Assembly: GCA_002497285.1 (NCBI GenBank)
Contig: DANJ01000011.1
Coordinates: 5,452 to 69,451 of the forward strand
Reading direction: 5' to 3'
Origin: Candidatus Pacearchaeota archaeon UBA92
GTDB lineage: Archaea > Nanobdellota > Nanobdellia > Pacearchaeales > GW2011-AR1
Length of the DNA stretch: 64,000 nucleotides
The notes under the pieces were generated by a model. It saw only the letters and a list, made by a program, of their open reading frames with translations, searched no databases and was not told the origin of the DNA. Shown piece after piece: positions 1 through 9,661 of the stretch; position 1 is the first letter of the stretch, and every line of letters starts with the position of its first letter. The position numbers were made by a program, and so were the translations under genes.

Positions 1-3000
1 AAATACTTCAACTCCGAGGATATATCTGCCAGGAGAAAGATCGTCTGTAGGAATATCCTTGACAAATTCTTTTACTCCAAGCACATAAAATGTTTCGCTC
101 TCTTCAAAATAGCTGTTTCCCGAAAAATCCTTAATCACATAAGTTGCCACAACATCTACTTTGTCTACCTGTCTGCCGACTTCCTTGAGGTTAATCTGCG
201 CCTTCAGTGGCTCTCCTGCATTCACTCTTCTGAACTGTTCCGCCAGGAACAGAGATGCGTCAAACAGAAAATTTTCCGACTTTACATTCAAAACAACATC
301 AACCTTTGCCACTACAAAATCCCCATCTTTGAATAATATGCTTCCCGTCTCTAATTTTTTCCCTGACGATATTACTTCCATGTCTATTTCCTTCTCTTCT
401 CCCGGCGCAAGGGTTACATCATTAGGCAACAAAATGTCATCAAACCCCTTCCCTGATATCAAAAGAGTTATTGCCTTATCTCCGTCATTTCGCAATGTAA
501 TTGTTCTTTTTTCAGGCTTGCCAGGGCTGCTTTCAATTTCTAGGTCTCCTGTAAGGACTTTCACATCTGCTGTTCCAGAAGATGTTCCGCCGCCACCCCC
601 GCCTCCGCCTCCACCGCCGGAGCCACCTGAACTTCCGCCACTGCTTCCTCCAGAATCAGCAGGCGTTTCTTCAGTGGTATAAACAGAAAATCCGGTCACA
701 TTAAACACCAAAACTCCAGAACTATAGCTTAATTCTGTACATGTATCTGTACAAACAACCCCATCTCTTAAAACACGAGGGTCTGTAAATGTCAAATTCT
801 GCAATGTCAAATTCGCCGAAACATTCAATCCCAAAGCAGCAGTAGAATTAAGCTCAATTCTATTGGATGTAATATTAACCCATGAATCAAGGTCTGTGAC
901 ATTATTTGAAGTATTTGTGTTAGTCAAATCAACACTTCTCAAAAATCTAATCTTCCCATGCGATGGATTATGCAATATAAAGCCAGACAAATTAGCCAAT
1001 TGTGAATCGTTCAATCCATCTAAGTTAGTAGTATCTCCCTGTCCATAAAATCCTTCATATCTTACATATCTCCTGTCATTCAATATATGGAATATGACAT
1101 TCTCACTATTATTCAAATTGTTGGAAGTATCATTAGCATATAAGAAGAAAGTAAAGTTACTCCCAGTCACAGGCATTGTAAATGTTGTATTTCCCGTCAG
1201 CGTCGTATTCGCAACAATCACAGCCCCAGAAGAATTCAAAACAAAATACCATGCAGTATCCAGGTCCGTTTCATCCGAAGCCCTGTATCGAACATCAATA
1301 GCTGAATGATTATTGTAAGTTCTGTTACGAGGGCTATTGATAATTACTAAAGGATTAACAGAATCAAAACTAAATGTGACACTTTCGCTATAATTTCTGT
1401 TTCCAAAGGTATCATTGGCATAAACCTTGAAAGTATAGCTCCCTGAAGCTATTGAGCCATTAGAGGCATTAAATAAAGTTCCAAACAGCCCTTCATTCCC
1501 GGTCATTGTCACATTGTTTATTCCTGAGTCCAGAGTATATTGCACGCTTCCGTTCTCGCTCAAAGAAACATTGAAATTAAGAGAAAGGTCGTTCAATCCA
1601 TAACTTGCATTTGCAGGGAAATTAATAGTTACTCCTGGGCTGACAGTATCAACAACATCAATCCATCTTGTCACACTCTCTCCTGTATAATTCTGGCTTC
1701 CTGGAAGAACAGCAGTGATATTTATGCTTCCCGCAACGCTTGTAACAGTTGTATTTGTCGTTGCTGTTCCGTTAGCAACTAAAGCTCCATCAAGATAAAC
1801 AACAGTATTTATTTCTCCTGTGAGCACAGAAGCATTATAAGTGACTGTAGCCCCTCTTTCAACACTCACATTCCCCGCACTTCCATTCAGATAAACTTCA
1901 ACATTCCCAGTTGCCTGGGCAATGGTATAGCTCCTCAAGGAAGAAGAGTTGAAAAGAGCATTTGTCCCATTCCCATATCCGTGCCATCTGTAATTATACG
2001 CTCCTACCGCCAAGTTACTGACATTCCCGCTAAACACACCCGATATATTTGTAGTGCTGTAATTAACGCTATTAAATTCAAGCAGGACAGTTCCGTTTGT
2101 AGACGTCACCGTAGCATTAAACTCATAGCTCACCCCCGAAGCATAAACAGTATTATTCGCAGGATTTTCAGTAAATTCTGAAAATATCGGATACTCCAAG
2201 TCTCCGGATTCTATTTCAACAACTCTCTCATCAGTCTGGTTTTTATTTCCAGAGGTATCAACCGCATGTGCAGTAAATGTATGATTCCCCACACTCAATT
2301 CAGTAAAGTTATTCGAATATTTTGTAGCAGATGCGTTATACAGGGATTGGACTTCTGCGGATGATAGGGAGCGGTTGAATATCAAGAATTCGTCTATTGA
2401 GCCGTTGAAATATCTTACAGCTCCTCCCGTGCCGGCACCTGTTCTTCCAATAAGAAAGTTGTTAGTTGTTGCATCTGTAATTACAGCTCCAGTTATAGCG
2501 ACTGATTTATTTAATTGCCCGTCAACGTAAAGATAAATATTAGATAGATTCCTAACTACAACCATATGTTGCCATGTATTTGTGATAAATGGATTATTAA
2601 TTGACCAGCTTTGTGAAGAAGAGCCCCTGAAAAAAATCCTATTATCTTCCATAAAACTACTCGTTGATGAATCTCCTTGTCCCCAAATTCCTCTACTACT
2701 CCCGCCTTTGTGATAGGACCAAAATGACACACTCAAATCAGTTAAGTCGTTAAGCAACCCAACATTAGTATTAATATAGTCATTTATTCCGTCATGCCAA
2801 CTGGCATTGCCAAAGTACCCTGTAGAATTAATTATGGCTCCATTACTCAAACTCCCATTATTTGAATAACTTGACAAATCAACAGGGTCTCCAGAAGCAT
2901 TAACATCATCCATTCGCATCCACAAAACTAAACTATTATCAAAATCCACAAAACTATAATGATCGCTTGCATCAGAGCTTGAAACATTAACATAAATATC

Positions 3001-6000
3001 TGTATTCGTCTGATTGCTTGCGTTGGCAGGCGTTGGAGAGACAAAGCTGATTGCCGGGGCAATAGAATCAAACTCAAAATTCACACTCTCGCTATAATTC
3101 TTATTTCCTACAGTATCATTAGCATAAACCCTGAAAGTATAATTTCCTGAAGCAATACTTGAATTAGAAGCATTAAAGTTCTGATTATTTACGGATGACA
3201 TAGTAATATTATTTATTCCATCATCTAGAGAATACAAAACGCTTCCATTTTCGCTCAAAGAAACATTAAAGTTCAAAGGCAAATTATTCAAACCATATGT
3301 CTCGGATTCCGGAAAGACGATTGTAACTCCCAGTCCTGTCGTGTCGCATTCAGGTCCCTCGTCAATCCTCGCAGGATCAAAGACTCCTGTGAATGTTGAT
3401 GAGCAGTCAGTGTAGGAAGTTGTTATCGTCCCGTCAGCCATCCCATTAATATATTTAGTAGCATTGAAAATACCTGGCAAGTTCAAAAGAATAGAAGTCA
3501 TATTAACTGTTCCTCCGGACTTCCCTTTTGATTCTAAAGTGCCAGATAATATTATTGAACTGGAAGAATTAATAAATATTGTTCCTCCGCCTCCATGGTC
3601 TATGCAAGGGGTTGATCCCAGGCAGGTTTCATATCCTCCCGACGCATTTATGTTGCCCAAAAAATTGAGATTATTAGAAGAAGTGATAGCAATTCTCCCT
3701 CCACCTCCTGCACCTCTGTTAAGGTTTCCTCCTATGTCCGAAGACCTTACGCTTAGAGATCCGTCTCCTGAAATCACATTCCCTTTGAGCCAGATGCTGC
3801 CTCCAGATCCCCTCAATCCTTGAGTAGAAGTAACTGCATCCATTGAAATTGTCCCATTAACTATAATCCGGTCTCCTTCTAACTTAATCGCTGCCGCCCC
3901 GTTTCCACCTCCTCCGCCACTTCCTAAAGAAGTCGGGGCAGTTTCATTTCCATAAGTACTTACCCCTTGGCTTCCCAGACCCCCATACGATCCTCCATGT
4001 TTTGTGGATGAGCAGGTAAGAGGAGATCCAGGTCCTGCACAAACGGGGAAACCAAAGTCAGTGCCCTTCAAAATACTCTTTTGTGAGATAGTTATATTTC
4101 CACTGCTATTAATCCATACTCCTTTTCCGTCAGATGTTATATTATAACAAGTAATAGGATTAGATGCATTAAGAAAACAATCTCCGTATATTGAAACATT
4201 GAATCCATTACTATCAAAATTCCCAAGAACATTTATAACATCCCCGTCTCCGGCATCTCCTCCCAATAGCCCTATGTTTCCTGTTAAATTCCAATCCATT
4301 GGCCAGATATTATCTGTGAATGTAAGCGTTCCTTGGTCCCCAGAAGAGGAAAACCCGACACTTCCTGAAACAGATATATTTCCTGTATAATTCAATAGAT
4401 TAGTATAATCTAACCTTATCCTTCCTCCACCTCCTCCTGGATTATTTGACCCTGTTAAACTCCCTGCATCTGCTCTTAGAGATCCGTCTCCTGAAATCGC
4501 ATTTCCTTTGAGCCAGATGCTGCCTCCTGCTCCAGGTTTAGTGTTTGTGGTTCCGCCGACTCCATCAAAGACTAAATTACCATCTGCCAAAATAACATCC
4601 CCTTCCAACTTAACTGCAGAGCCACCGGGTCGACCTATTCCGCTTCCAGTAGAAGTTCCACCGCTTCCTAATGAGGTAGGAGCTGTTGCATTCCCATAAG
4701 GATCTTTTGTATTGCTTCCACCTCGACCGCCATGAGCCCCGCCGGATCTTACTCCTGCCAAAGAGCCAGGTCCGGAATCAGTACCAAATCCTAGCCCTGT
4801 ACCATTCAATACTCCTGAACTTCCAATTGTTATATTCCCATTTAAACTTCTCCATATCTGTCCTTCCCCATCCGCAGTTAAATTATATCCAGGCGTGTTA
4901 GTTGAATTCCCGACATAATCCCCATAAATCTTCATAGTTCCTCCAGAAACATTAATATTATTCGTAACATTCCAATACTGGCTTCCGACCGCATTTGCCC
5001 CCCAACTCCCGACGGCAAATAAAGCATTAAAATGTATAGACCCTGTGTATCCGGAAGTAACTGTAAATGAACCAAGATCTTGAGGTAATGTATTATTTGT
5101 AACATTCACATTTCCTGTTCCAGATGAATTAAAGACAATATCATCGCCTGCAATTGGGACTCTTCCTCTGCTCCACGCAGTTGCATTGTCAAATAGTTGA
5201 TTAGATGAAGATATCCAGGTATTTGTTCCAATTCCTGCCTGTACCGTCATAATTCTCTGTTCCGAATAATTCTTATTTCCTACAGTATCATTAGCATAAA
5301 CCCTGAAAGTATATGCTCCATCAGCAATTGAATTATTTGTATAATTGAATCCGTTTCCTGTTCCATTTACAGTCATAGTAATATTATTTATTCCGCCATC
5401 TAAGGTATATTGAACCGAGCCATTTTCAGACAAACTAACATTAAAGTTCAATGGCAAAGCATTGTAAGTTGCTCCAGCAGTAGGGAAGATTACATTCACG
5501 TTTGGAGCAGTTGTGTCTGCAGACGCATTATTTATCGTCACTGTCCTCTTGTCCGTGCTATTCTTATTTCCAGCGATATCAACTGCATAAGCGGTGAATG
5601 TATGATCTCCTACGGCAAGATTAGTGAAGTTATTCTGGTATTGCGTTGCAGTAGCATTGTAAAGTGCAGAGATTTCACCAGCAGATAAACTCCTGTTGAA
5701 TACTAAAACTTCATCTATTGAACCGGCGAGATAATTAGTTTCTCTGGCTCCAATAGAAAAGTTCTGATTGATAGAAGTAGAAATTTGTCCAAGTAAACTT
5801 GAGATAGTCGGATTTGCTCCGTCAAGATATATTAAAATATCTGAACCATTATTAACCGTCGTAAAGAAATGCCAATTTCCATCAGATATTTGATTAGAAT
5901 AAATACGCGCCAATCCTTGACCTGAAGCATAAGTATACAAAAATGTTAGATTAGAAGAGATAACCTCCGTCTCCCAGCCAAAAATAGCAAAGGGTAGAGA

Positions 6001-8256
6001 AGGAGTGAAAAAATCAGATACAATTCCCCCAGTCGTATCCGTTGTTTTTACCCATCCCGAAACACTAAATGGGTTTTTCCCATTAATAATATCATCAAGA
6101 GAATCTATTCTTATGTAATCACCATTCCCATCATAATGACTTCCATTCCCAAACATTCCAGTACTATTAATTTGGGCATTTCCATTTAAAGTCCCATTAT
6201 TCCCATAACTGCTCTCATCAAACACCGTAGATGAATTAGCACTATCCATCCCATACCATCCCAGCAAACTATCATCAAAATCTGTAAATGCATAATGATC
6301 TCCATTACCTGTCGAATTAGAGCTTACATTAACATAAATATCTGTATTTGTCTGTGAGCTTGCATTTGCAGGCGTTGGCGAAACAAAACTTATATCTGGC
6401 ACTCCTCCCAGAACAGGGTCAACGATATGGTCAAACTCAACAGCCCCATTTAAAACTCGCAAATCAAAAGTGTCCTGCTCTCCCTGCAGACCAGTCAAAA
6501 TTACTCTATTATATTCATTATCCGTCAAACTATCAAATTGTGCAATTATATCATTTTGATTATTTTCATAAACATCAATACTTGGTGTTCCATTAACAGT
6601 TCTCGGATATACTGTAATATCTCTCTCGTTCGTCAGATTCCTCTCAAAAGTCACACGAACATACTCATCTTCGTTAATCGTCTCGCTCCAGTTTTCATCC
6701 AATTGTGAAACTTCCGGATAAATATCCGAAAGAACAGTTCGATTAGAGTCCAAATGTTCTGCTTTAGTTACTAAGATTATATCGAAAGTCTGGTTACTTA
6801 AATGTGGAACCATAAATTCTATATAATCATACAAACCATTTCCATCAGTATCATAAAGATCGTATGAGATATAAGTATCATTTTCTATCCATTTTATCAT
6901 TGCACTATTCTTGTTCTTTAAACCGAAGCTTTCATTTATTGTTGTATAAGCAAGAACATTTTCATAATGCACACTGTCAGGTCCAAAAACTTTTATTCTC
7001 TTTCCATTTTCCATCAGTTCTTCCTCGCTGTATGGCGCAGGAGTTTCATATTCAATTTCAACTTCCTTAACTTCATCATGTATCTCAACTAATTGCACTT
7101 CTTGTCCTTGAGAATTAAGCTCTTCCGCAACAACCTTCCCTGAAAAGCCAAGATTTCCTAAAACTCTCGAAATCCAGTTTGAAAATCCGCTTTTACTATC
7201 TTCCCTGCTAATAACTTTAACAAAATTCCCTGTAACTCCTACAGAAACACTTCCATCTCCTGAATCAGAACCTAAATTTGAAGCAGAATCACTTCCTTCG
7301 ACAGGGTCACTTCCAGAGTTATCTCCCGAATCGGTAGAAACACTATTATCTCCAGCGTTACTTGTCTCATCTTCTTGCGGATTTGAATCAGGATTAGCAG
7401 AATTATCTCCCTCATTAGAATTTTCCTCCTGACTATCTAGATTATCTCCTGAATTACTTCCCTCATTATCAGGACTATTAGTGTCCTCCCCAGAACTTTC
7501 TACATTATTAGTGTTGCTTCCACTATCTTCAGTTTTATTCTTATAGACATCATTCCTTTCATCGTTTTTCTCATCCTTGCTATTCTTCTCAAAATCTTCA
7601 ACATCGACAACCGTAGCATTTACAATTGTAACATTAAATTCTTCTTTAGATTTTTTATCCTTAAACTCATCTGGAGAGGTTTTATTTTCAGTGGTCTCAT
7701 TACTAATAACTTCATTCCCAATTGTTTCGTTTGCAAGAGTAATATTCCCAATTGTTTCGTTTGCAAGAGTAATATTATTAGTAAAATTACCCAAAAAGAT
7801 ACTAATAATAGATACATTAGTCGCGTCTATTGGAATTGCAATAGACAAATTGCTTTCCTGCGATAAAGAAATATTCTTATTCCATCTTACCGGCCTGTTA
7901 AGAACAGCCCCATACTGAAGAGTCTTAGATTTTACAGTTATATCTTCTGCAGAATCAACAGATTCATAATCCTTAACAACCAAGTTTTTGTCCACTTCAG
8001 TTATTTTTCCAGAATCAAATGGAGTCAATTCATTTCCATTAAAATCGTTTACAGAAAAACCAGTTATTTTAAAATTTATCAGAATAAAAATAAGTAGGAT
8101 AACTGAAATGAGAAGCAAAATTAAAATTAATTCACTCTTTTTATTTTTATCTTTACCGACGTAACTAGTAACCACTTCTCCGTTCACTCTTTTGTTTTCA
8201 TAAAGATAAGGGCCATACCTCTTACCTCCTCTCTTGATATATTTTCTATGCACCAT
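1..8256 (-). CDS. Giant cell-surface protein (3' end outside window)
   Basis: An open frame of 2,752 codons runs from ATG at 8256 past base 1. I checked the frame near 8256, 2292 and 60 and it agrees. Residues 1-34 form a short basic Tyr/Gly-rich module, followed by one membrane helix (about 43-62). An acidic Ser/Asp/Asn-rich stretch lies at about 230-335. A domain common in DPANN surface proteins (motifs VRVTFERNLTN, QGEQDTFDLRV) comes before two LamG/concanavalin-like domains (about 650-870 and 1750-1970), which flank glycine-rich repeats (about 1000-1640). Ig-like repeats with YANDTxGN motifs, a poly-Gly hinge (about 2530-2560) and a membrane-proximal domain complete the visible part. Asn-X-Ser/Thr sites are very abundant. 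The protein is probably membrane-anchored and acts as an adhesin or host-contact factor. That role is inferred. A TATA-like CTTAAATA lies about 45 bases upstream of the start. Confidence 0.85.
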   Translation of the reverse strand, partial: MVHRKYIKRGGKRYGPYLYENKRVNGEVVTSYVGKDKNKKSELILILLLISVILLIFILINFKITGFSVNDFNGNELTPFDSGKITEVDKNLVVKDYESVDSAEDITVKSKTLQYGAVLNRPVRWNKNISLSQESNLSIAIPIDATNVSIISIFLGNFTNNITLANETIGNITLANETIGNEVISNETTENKTSPDEFKDKKSKEEFNVTIVNATVVDVEDFEKNSKDEKNDERNDVYKNKTEDSGSNTNNVESSGEDTNSPDNEGSNSGDNLDSQEENSNEGDNSANPDSNPQEDETSNAGDNSVSTDSGDNSGSDPVEGSDSASNLGSDSGDGSVSVGVTGNFVKVISREDSKSGFSNWISRVLGNLGFSGKVVAEELNSQGQEVQLVEIHDEVKEVEIEYETPAPYSEEELMENGKRIKVFGPDSVHYENVLAYTTINESFGLKNKNSAMIKWIENDTYISYDLYDTDGNGLYDYIEFMVPHLSNQTFDIILVTKAEHLDSNRTVLSDIYPEVSQLDENWSETINEDEYVRVTFERNLTNERDITVYPRTVNGTPSIDVYENNQNDIIAQFDSLTDNEYNRVILTGLQGEQDTFDLRVLNGAVEFDHIVDPVLGGVPDISFVSPTPANASSQTNTDIYVNVSSNSTGNGDHYAFTDFDDSLLGWYGMDSANSSTVFDESSYGNNGTLNGNAQINSTGMFGNGSHYDGNGDYIRIDSLDDIINGKNPFSVSGWVKTTDTTGGIVSDFFTPSLPFAIFGWETEVISSNLTFLYTYASGQGLARIYSNQISDGNWHFFTTVNNGSDILIYLDGANPTISSLLGQISTSINQNFSIGARETNYLAGSIDEVLVFNRSLSAGEISALYNATATQYQNNFTNLAVGDHTFTAYAVDIAGNKNSTDKRTVTINNASADTTAPNVNVIFPTAGATYNALPLNFNVSLSENGSVQYTLDGGINNITMTVNGTGNGFNYTNNSIADGAYTFRVYANDTVGNKNYSEQRIMTVQAGIGTNTWISSSNQLFDNATAWSRGRVPIAGDDIVFNSSGTGNVNVTNNTLPQDLGSFTVTSGYTGSIHFNALFAVGSWGANAVGSQYWNVTNNINVSGGTMKIYGDYVGNSTNTPGYNLTADGEGQIWRSLNGNITIGSSGVLNGTGLGFGTDSGPGSLAGVRSGGAHGGRGGSNTKDPYGNATAPTSLGSGGTSTGSGIGRPGGSAVKLEGDVILADGNLVFDGVGGTTNTKPGAGGSIWLKGNAISGDGSLRADAGSLTGSNNPGGGGGRIRLDYTNLLNYTGNISVSGSVGFSSSGDQGTLTFTDNIWPMDWNLTGNIGLLGGDAGDGDVINVLGNFDSNGFNVSIYGDCFLNASNPITCYNITSDGKGVWINSSGNITISQKSILKGTDFGFPVCAGPGSPLTCSSTKHGGSYGGLGSQGVSTYGNETAPTSLGSGGGGGNGAAAIKLEGDRIIVNGTISMDAVTSTQGLRGSGGSIWLKGNVISGDGSLSVRSSDIGGNLNRGAGGGGRIAITSSNNLNFLGNINASGGYETCLGSTPCIDHGGGGTIFINSSSSIILSGTLESKGKSGGTVNMTSILLNLPGIFNATKYINGMADGTITTSYTDCSSTFTGVFDPARIDEGPECDTTGLGVTIVFPESETYGLNNLPLNFNVSLSENGSVLYSLDDGINNITMSSVNNQNFNASNSSIASGNYTFRVYANDTVGNKNYSESVNFEFDSIAPAISFVSPTPANASNQTNTDIYVNVSSSDASDHYSFVDFDNSLVLWMRMDDVNASGDPVDLSSYSNNGSLSNGAIINSTGYFGNASWHDGINDYINTNVGLLNDLTDLSVSFWSYHKGGSSRGIWGQGDSSTSSFMEDNRIFFRGSSSQSWSINNPFITNTWQHMVVVRNLSNIYLYVDGQLNKSVAITGAVITDATTNNFLIGRTGAGTGGAVRYFNGSIDEFLIFNRSLSSAEVQSLYNASATKYSNNFTELSVGNHTFTAHAVDTSGNKNQTDERVVEIESGDLEYPIFSEFTENPANNTVYASGVSYEFNATVTSTNGTVLLEFNSVNYSTTNISGVFSGNVSNLAVGAYNYRWHGYGNGTNALFNSSSLRSYTIAQATGNVEVYLNGSAGNVSVERGATVTYNASVLTGEINTVVYLDGALVANGTATTNTTVTSVAGSINITAVLPGSQNYTGESVTRWIDVVDTVSPGVTINFPANASYGLNDLSLNFNVSLSENGSVQYTLDSGINNVTMTGNEGLFGTLFNASNGSIASGSYTFKVYANDTFGNRNYSESVTFSFDSVNPLVIINSPRNRTYNNHSAIDVRYRASDETDLDTAWYFVLNSSGAVIVANTTLTGNTTFTMPVTGSNFTFFLYANDTSNNLNNSENVIFHILNDRRYVRYEGFYGQGDTTNLDGLNDSQLANLSGFILHNPSHGKIRFLRSVDLTNTNTSNNVTDLDSWVNITSNRIELNSTAALGLNVSANLTLQNLTFTDPRVLRDGVVCTDTCTELSYSSGVLVFNVTGFSVYTTEETPADSGGSSGGSSGGSGGGGGGGGGGGTSSGTADVKVLTGDLEIESSPGKPEKRTITLRNDGDKAITLLISGKGFDDILLPNDVTLAPGEEKEIDMEVISSGKKLETGSILFKDGDFVVAKVDVVLNVKSENFLFDASLFLAEQFRRVNAGEPLKAQINLKEVGRQVDKVDVVATYVIKDFSGNSYFEESETFYVLGVKEFVKDIPTDDLSPGRYILGVEVF
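7714..7773. repeat. Perfect tandem 30-bp duplication inside the giant surface gene
   Basis: Two identical 30-base units (7714-7743 and 7744-7773) encode a doubled ten-residue block containing the sequon NET. The repeat keeps the frame. It looks like a recent slippage expansion of a glycosylation-site-rich stalk. Confidence 0.9.
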
Positions 8257-8641
8257 CGACCTCTTAAATGTAGATTAAAAAAAGAGGATAAAACCCTATT
8301 TAAGTATTTCTGATAATGAGATGTAGGATAAATAATAAAATGGAATTGCCAACGAAGCTCCTTCTCCTTGACAGAGCGGAACATCAGAAAAAACATTATT
8401 ATGGACAAGTCTGTTAATTAGAGCATATGTTTTTAAGAATTGTCCTTTAGAGAATTCTGGGGAAAAGTGTTATAATTACCAGAATTCTCTATATCTCTTA
8501 CAACTCATTTTTATCAGACGCTGGATAATACTTGTTAGACTATTTTATCTTTATATTATAATTCTGCCTTACTTTATTTATCCAAAAATCTACAGGGGGA
8601 TTATAAAAGAATAAAAATTATGTAGGATAAACAAATTTTGA
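8257..8641. other. 385-bp intergenic region with one long inverted repeat
   Basis: This lies between the 3' end of the acylphosphatase-UppS gene and the start of the giant surface gene. I see no convincing ORF. It holds the probable promoter of the surface gene near 8295-8305, the 12-bp inverted repeat described separately, and two copies of the 12-mer ATGTAGGATAAA (8321-8332 and 8620-8631). The only frame here (8184-8408, minus) overlaps the surface gene out of frame and has no recognisable content. Confidence 0.6.
8449..8490. repeat. 12-bp perfect inverted repeat (possible hairpin or terminator)
   Basis: AGAGAATTCTGG at 8449-8460 pairs perfectly with CCAGAATTCTCT at 8479-8490 around an 18-base loop. 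It sits about 150 bases past the stop of the upstream minus-strand operon. It could terminate that operon or bind a dimeric protein. No U-tract follows directly, so termination is uncertain. Confidence 0.55.
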
Positions 8642-9661
8642 CTACTTCCCGAAATTTCTTTTTCGCATTCCATAAATTTTGACCGCTTTTCTAAGTTGTT
8701 CAGGTCCAAAATCTGGAAAATATTCATCCGCGAAATAAAACTCCGTATATGCAGTTTGGAAAGGCATAAAACCGCTTAATCTTTTCTCTCCTGATGTTCT
8801 AATTACCAAATCTGGTTCAGGAATGCCTGCAGAATCTAAAAAGCTTGAAAAAACATGCTCATCCACTTCAGATTTTCCCAATTTTAGAATTTTATTAACT
8901 GTTCTGACAATTTCATCTTTTCCCCCATAATCAAGACACAACTGAAAATTAAAATCATTATATTCCTTACTCTCTTCTTCAATCGCCAAAATTTCATTAA
9001 GCAATTTTTTAGGTAATCTGTCCTTTCTTCCAAGGTGTCTAAATCTTACCTTCTCCTTTGCAACATCCTTTCTGAATTCTTTAAGAACCCTAAGGAATAA
9101 ATCAAAAAGGTTTTTCTTTTCTGCGATGCCCCTATTCCAATTTTCAGTTGAAAAGCCCCATAAAGTGAAGTATTGCACACCTAAATTCCTAGCTTCGTTG
9201 AGTAAAGAATGTAAATTTTCATAAGAGCCAGATTTCAGATGTCCCTCAATTTCCTTGAGCCCTTTCTCTTTAGCCCATCTCCTATTTCCATCAGGAATTA
9301 CAGCAACATGCCCTGGAACCTCCAAATGTCCAAAAAAACTCTTTCCAAGATTAGAAAAGCTCTTTTTTTGATCAAGAACAATTCCCTCATCTCTTTTAAT
9401 TTTAAAATCCTTAAACTTCTCTTTACATTCAGAAAATAAATAAGACATTCCTAAAACCGAAGAAGGAAAATAACCCTTTTGCAAGCTTAAAACTAATTCA
9501 TTAAGTTTTTCCTTGCTTCCCTGAGCAAGAACAAATACACTTCCGTTCTCTTGATTACTAACAAACCCCTTCAAGCCAAGCTTATCAGCACTCTCCCTTA
9601 CAAAATGTCTAAATCCTACAGCTTGGACTCGCCCATACAATTCAACTCTTATTTCTTCCAT
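8642..9661 (-). CDS. uppS: Acylphosphatase-isoprenyl diphosphate synthase (UppS-type) fusion
   Basis: This 339-residue protein joins two domains. Residues 1-90 are an acylphosphatase with the motif GRVQAVGFRHF (catalytic Arg18) and the catalytic Asn36 region. Residues about 110-339 are a cis-prenyltransferase with HVAVIPDGNRRWA (catalytic Asp124), FSTENWNR, LDYGGKDE and the C-terminal RTSGEKRLSGF block. The second domain makes long-chain polyprenyl diphosphate, the lipid carrier for surface glycans. The fused acylphosphatase could hydrolyse acyl-phosphate or modulate diphosphate chemistry; that part is inference. The start overlaps the stop of the DHH gene by one base (TAATG), so the two are translationally coupled. 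A UppP-type phosphatase gene for carrier recycling lies elsewhere in the window. Confidence 0.93.
   Translation of the reverse strand: MEEIRVELYGRVQAVGFRHFVRESADKLGLKGFVSNQENGSVFVLAQGSKEKLNELVLSLQKGYFPSSVLGMSYLFSECKEKFKDFKIKRDEGIVLDQKKSFSNLGKSFFGHLEVPGHVAVIPDGNRRWAKEKGLKEIEGHLKSGSYENLHSLLNEARNLGVQYFTLWGFSTENWNRGIAEKKNLFDLFLRVLKEFRKDVAKEKVRFRHLGRKDRLPKKLLNEILAIEEESKEYNDFNFQLCLDYGGKDEIVRTVNKILKLGKSEVDEHVFSSFLDSAGIPEPDLVIRTSGEKRLSGFMPFQTAYTEFYFADEYFPDFGPEQLRKAVKIYGMRKRNFGK

Noticed and set aside
161..7918. Many plus-strand frames of 60-170 codons
   Set aside because: They are antisense to the giant surface gene. The minus frame gives coherent domains throughout, while the plus frames are low-complexity, such as a Pro run opposite the poly-Gly hinge.
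8184..8408. Minus-strand frame of 74 codons from TTG
   Set aside because: It overlaps the N-terminus of the giant surface gene in another frame and has no recognisable content.
8321..8631. Two copies of ATGTAGGATAAA as transposon ends
   Set aside because: They are direct copies in AT-rich DNA without a transposase or inverted partner, so chance or a minor regulatory site is enough.
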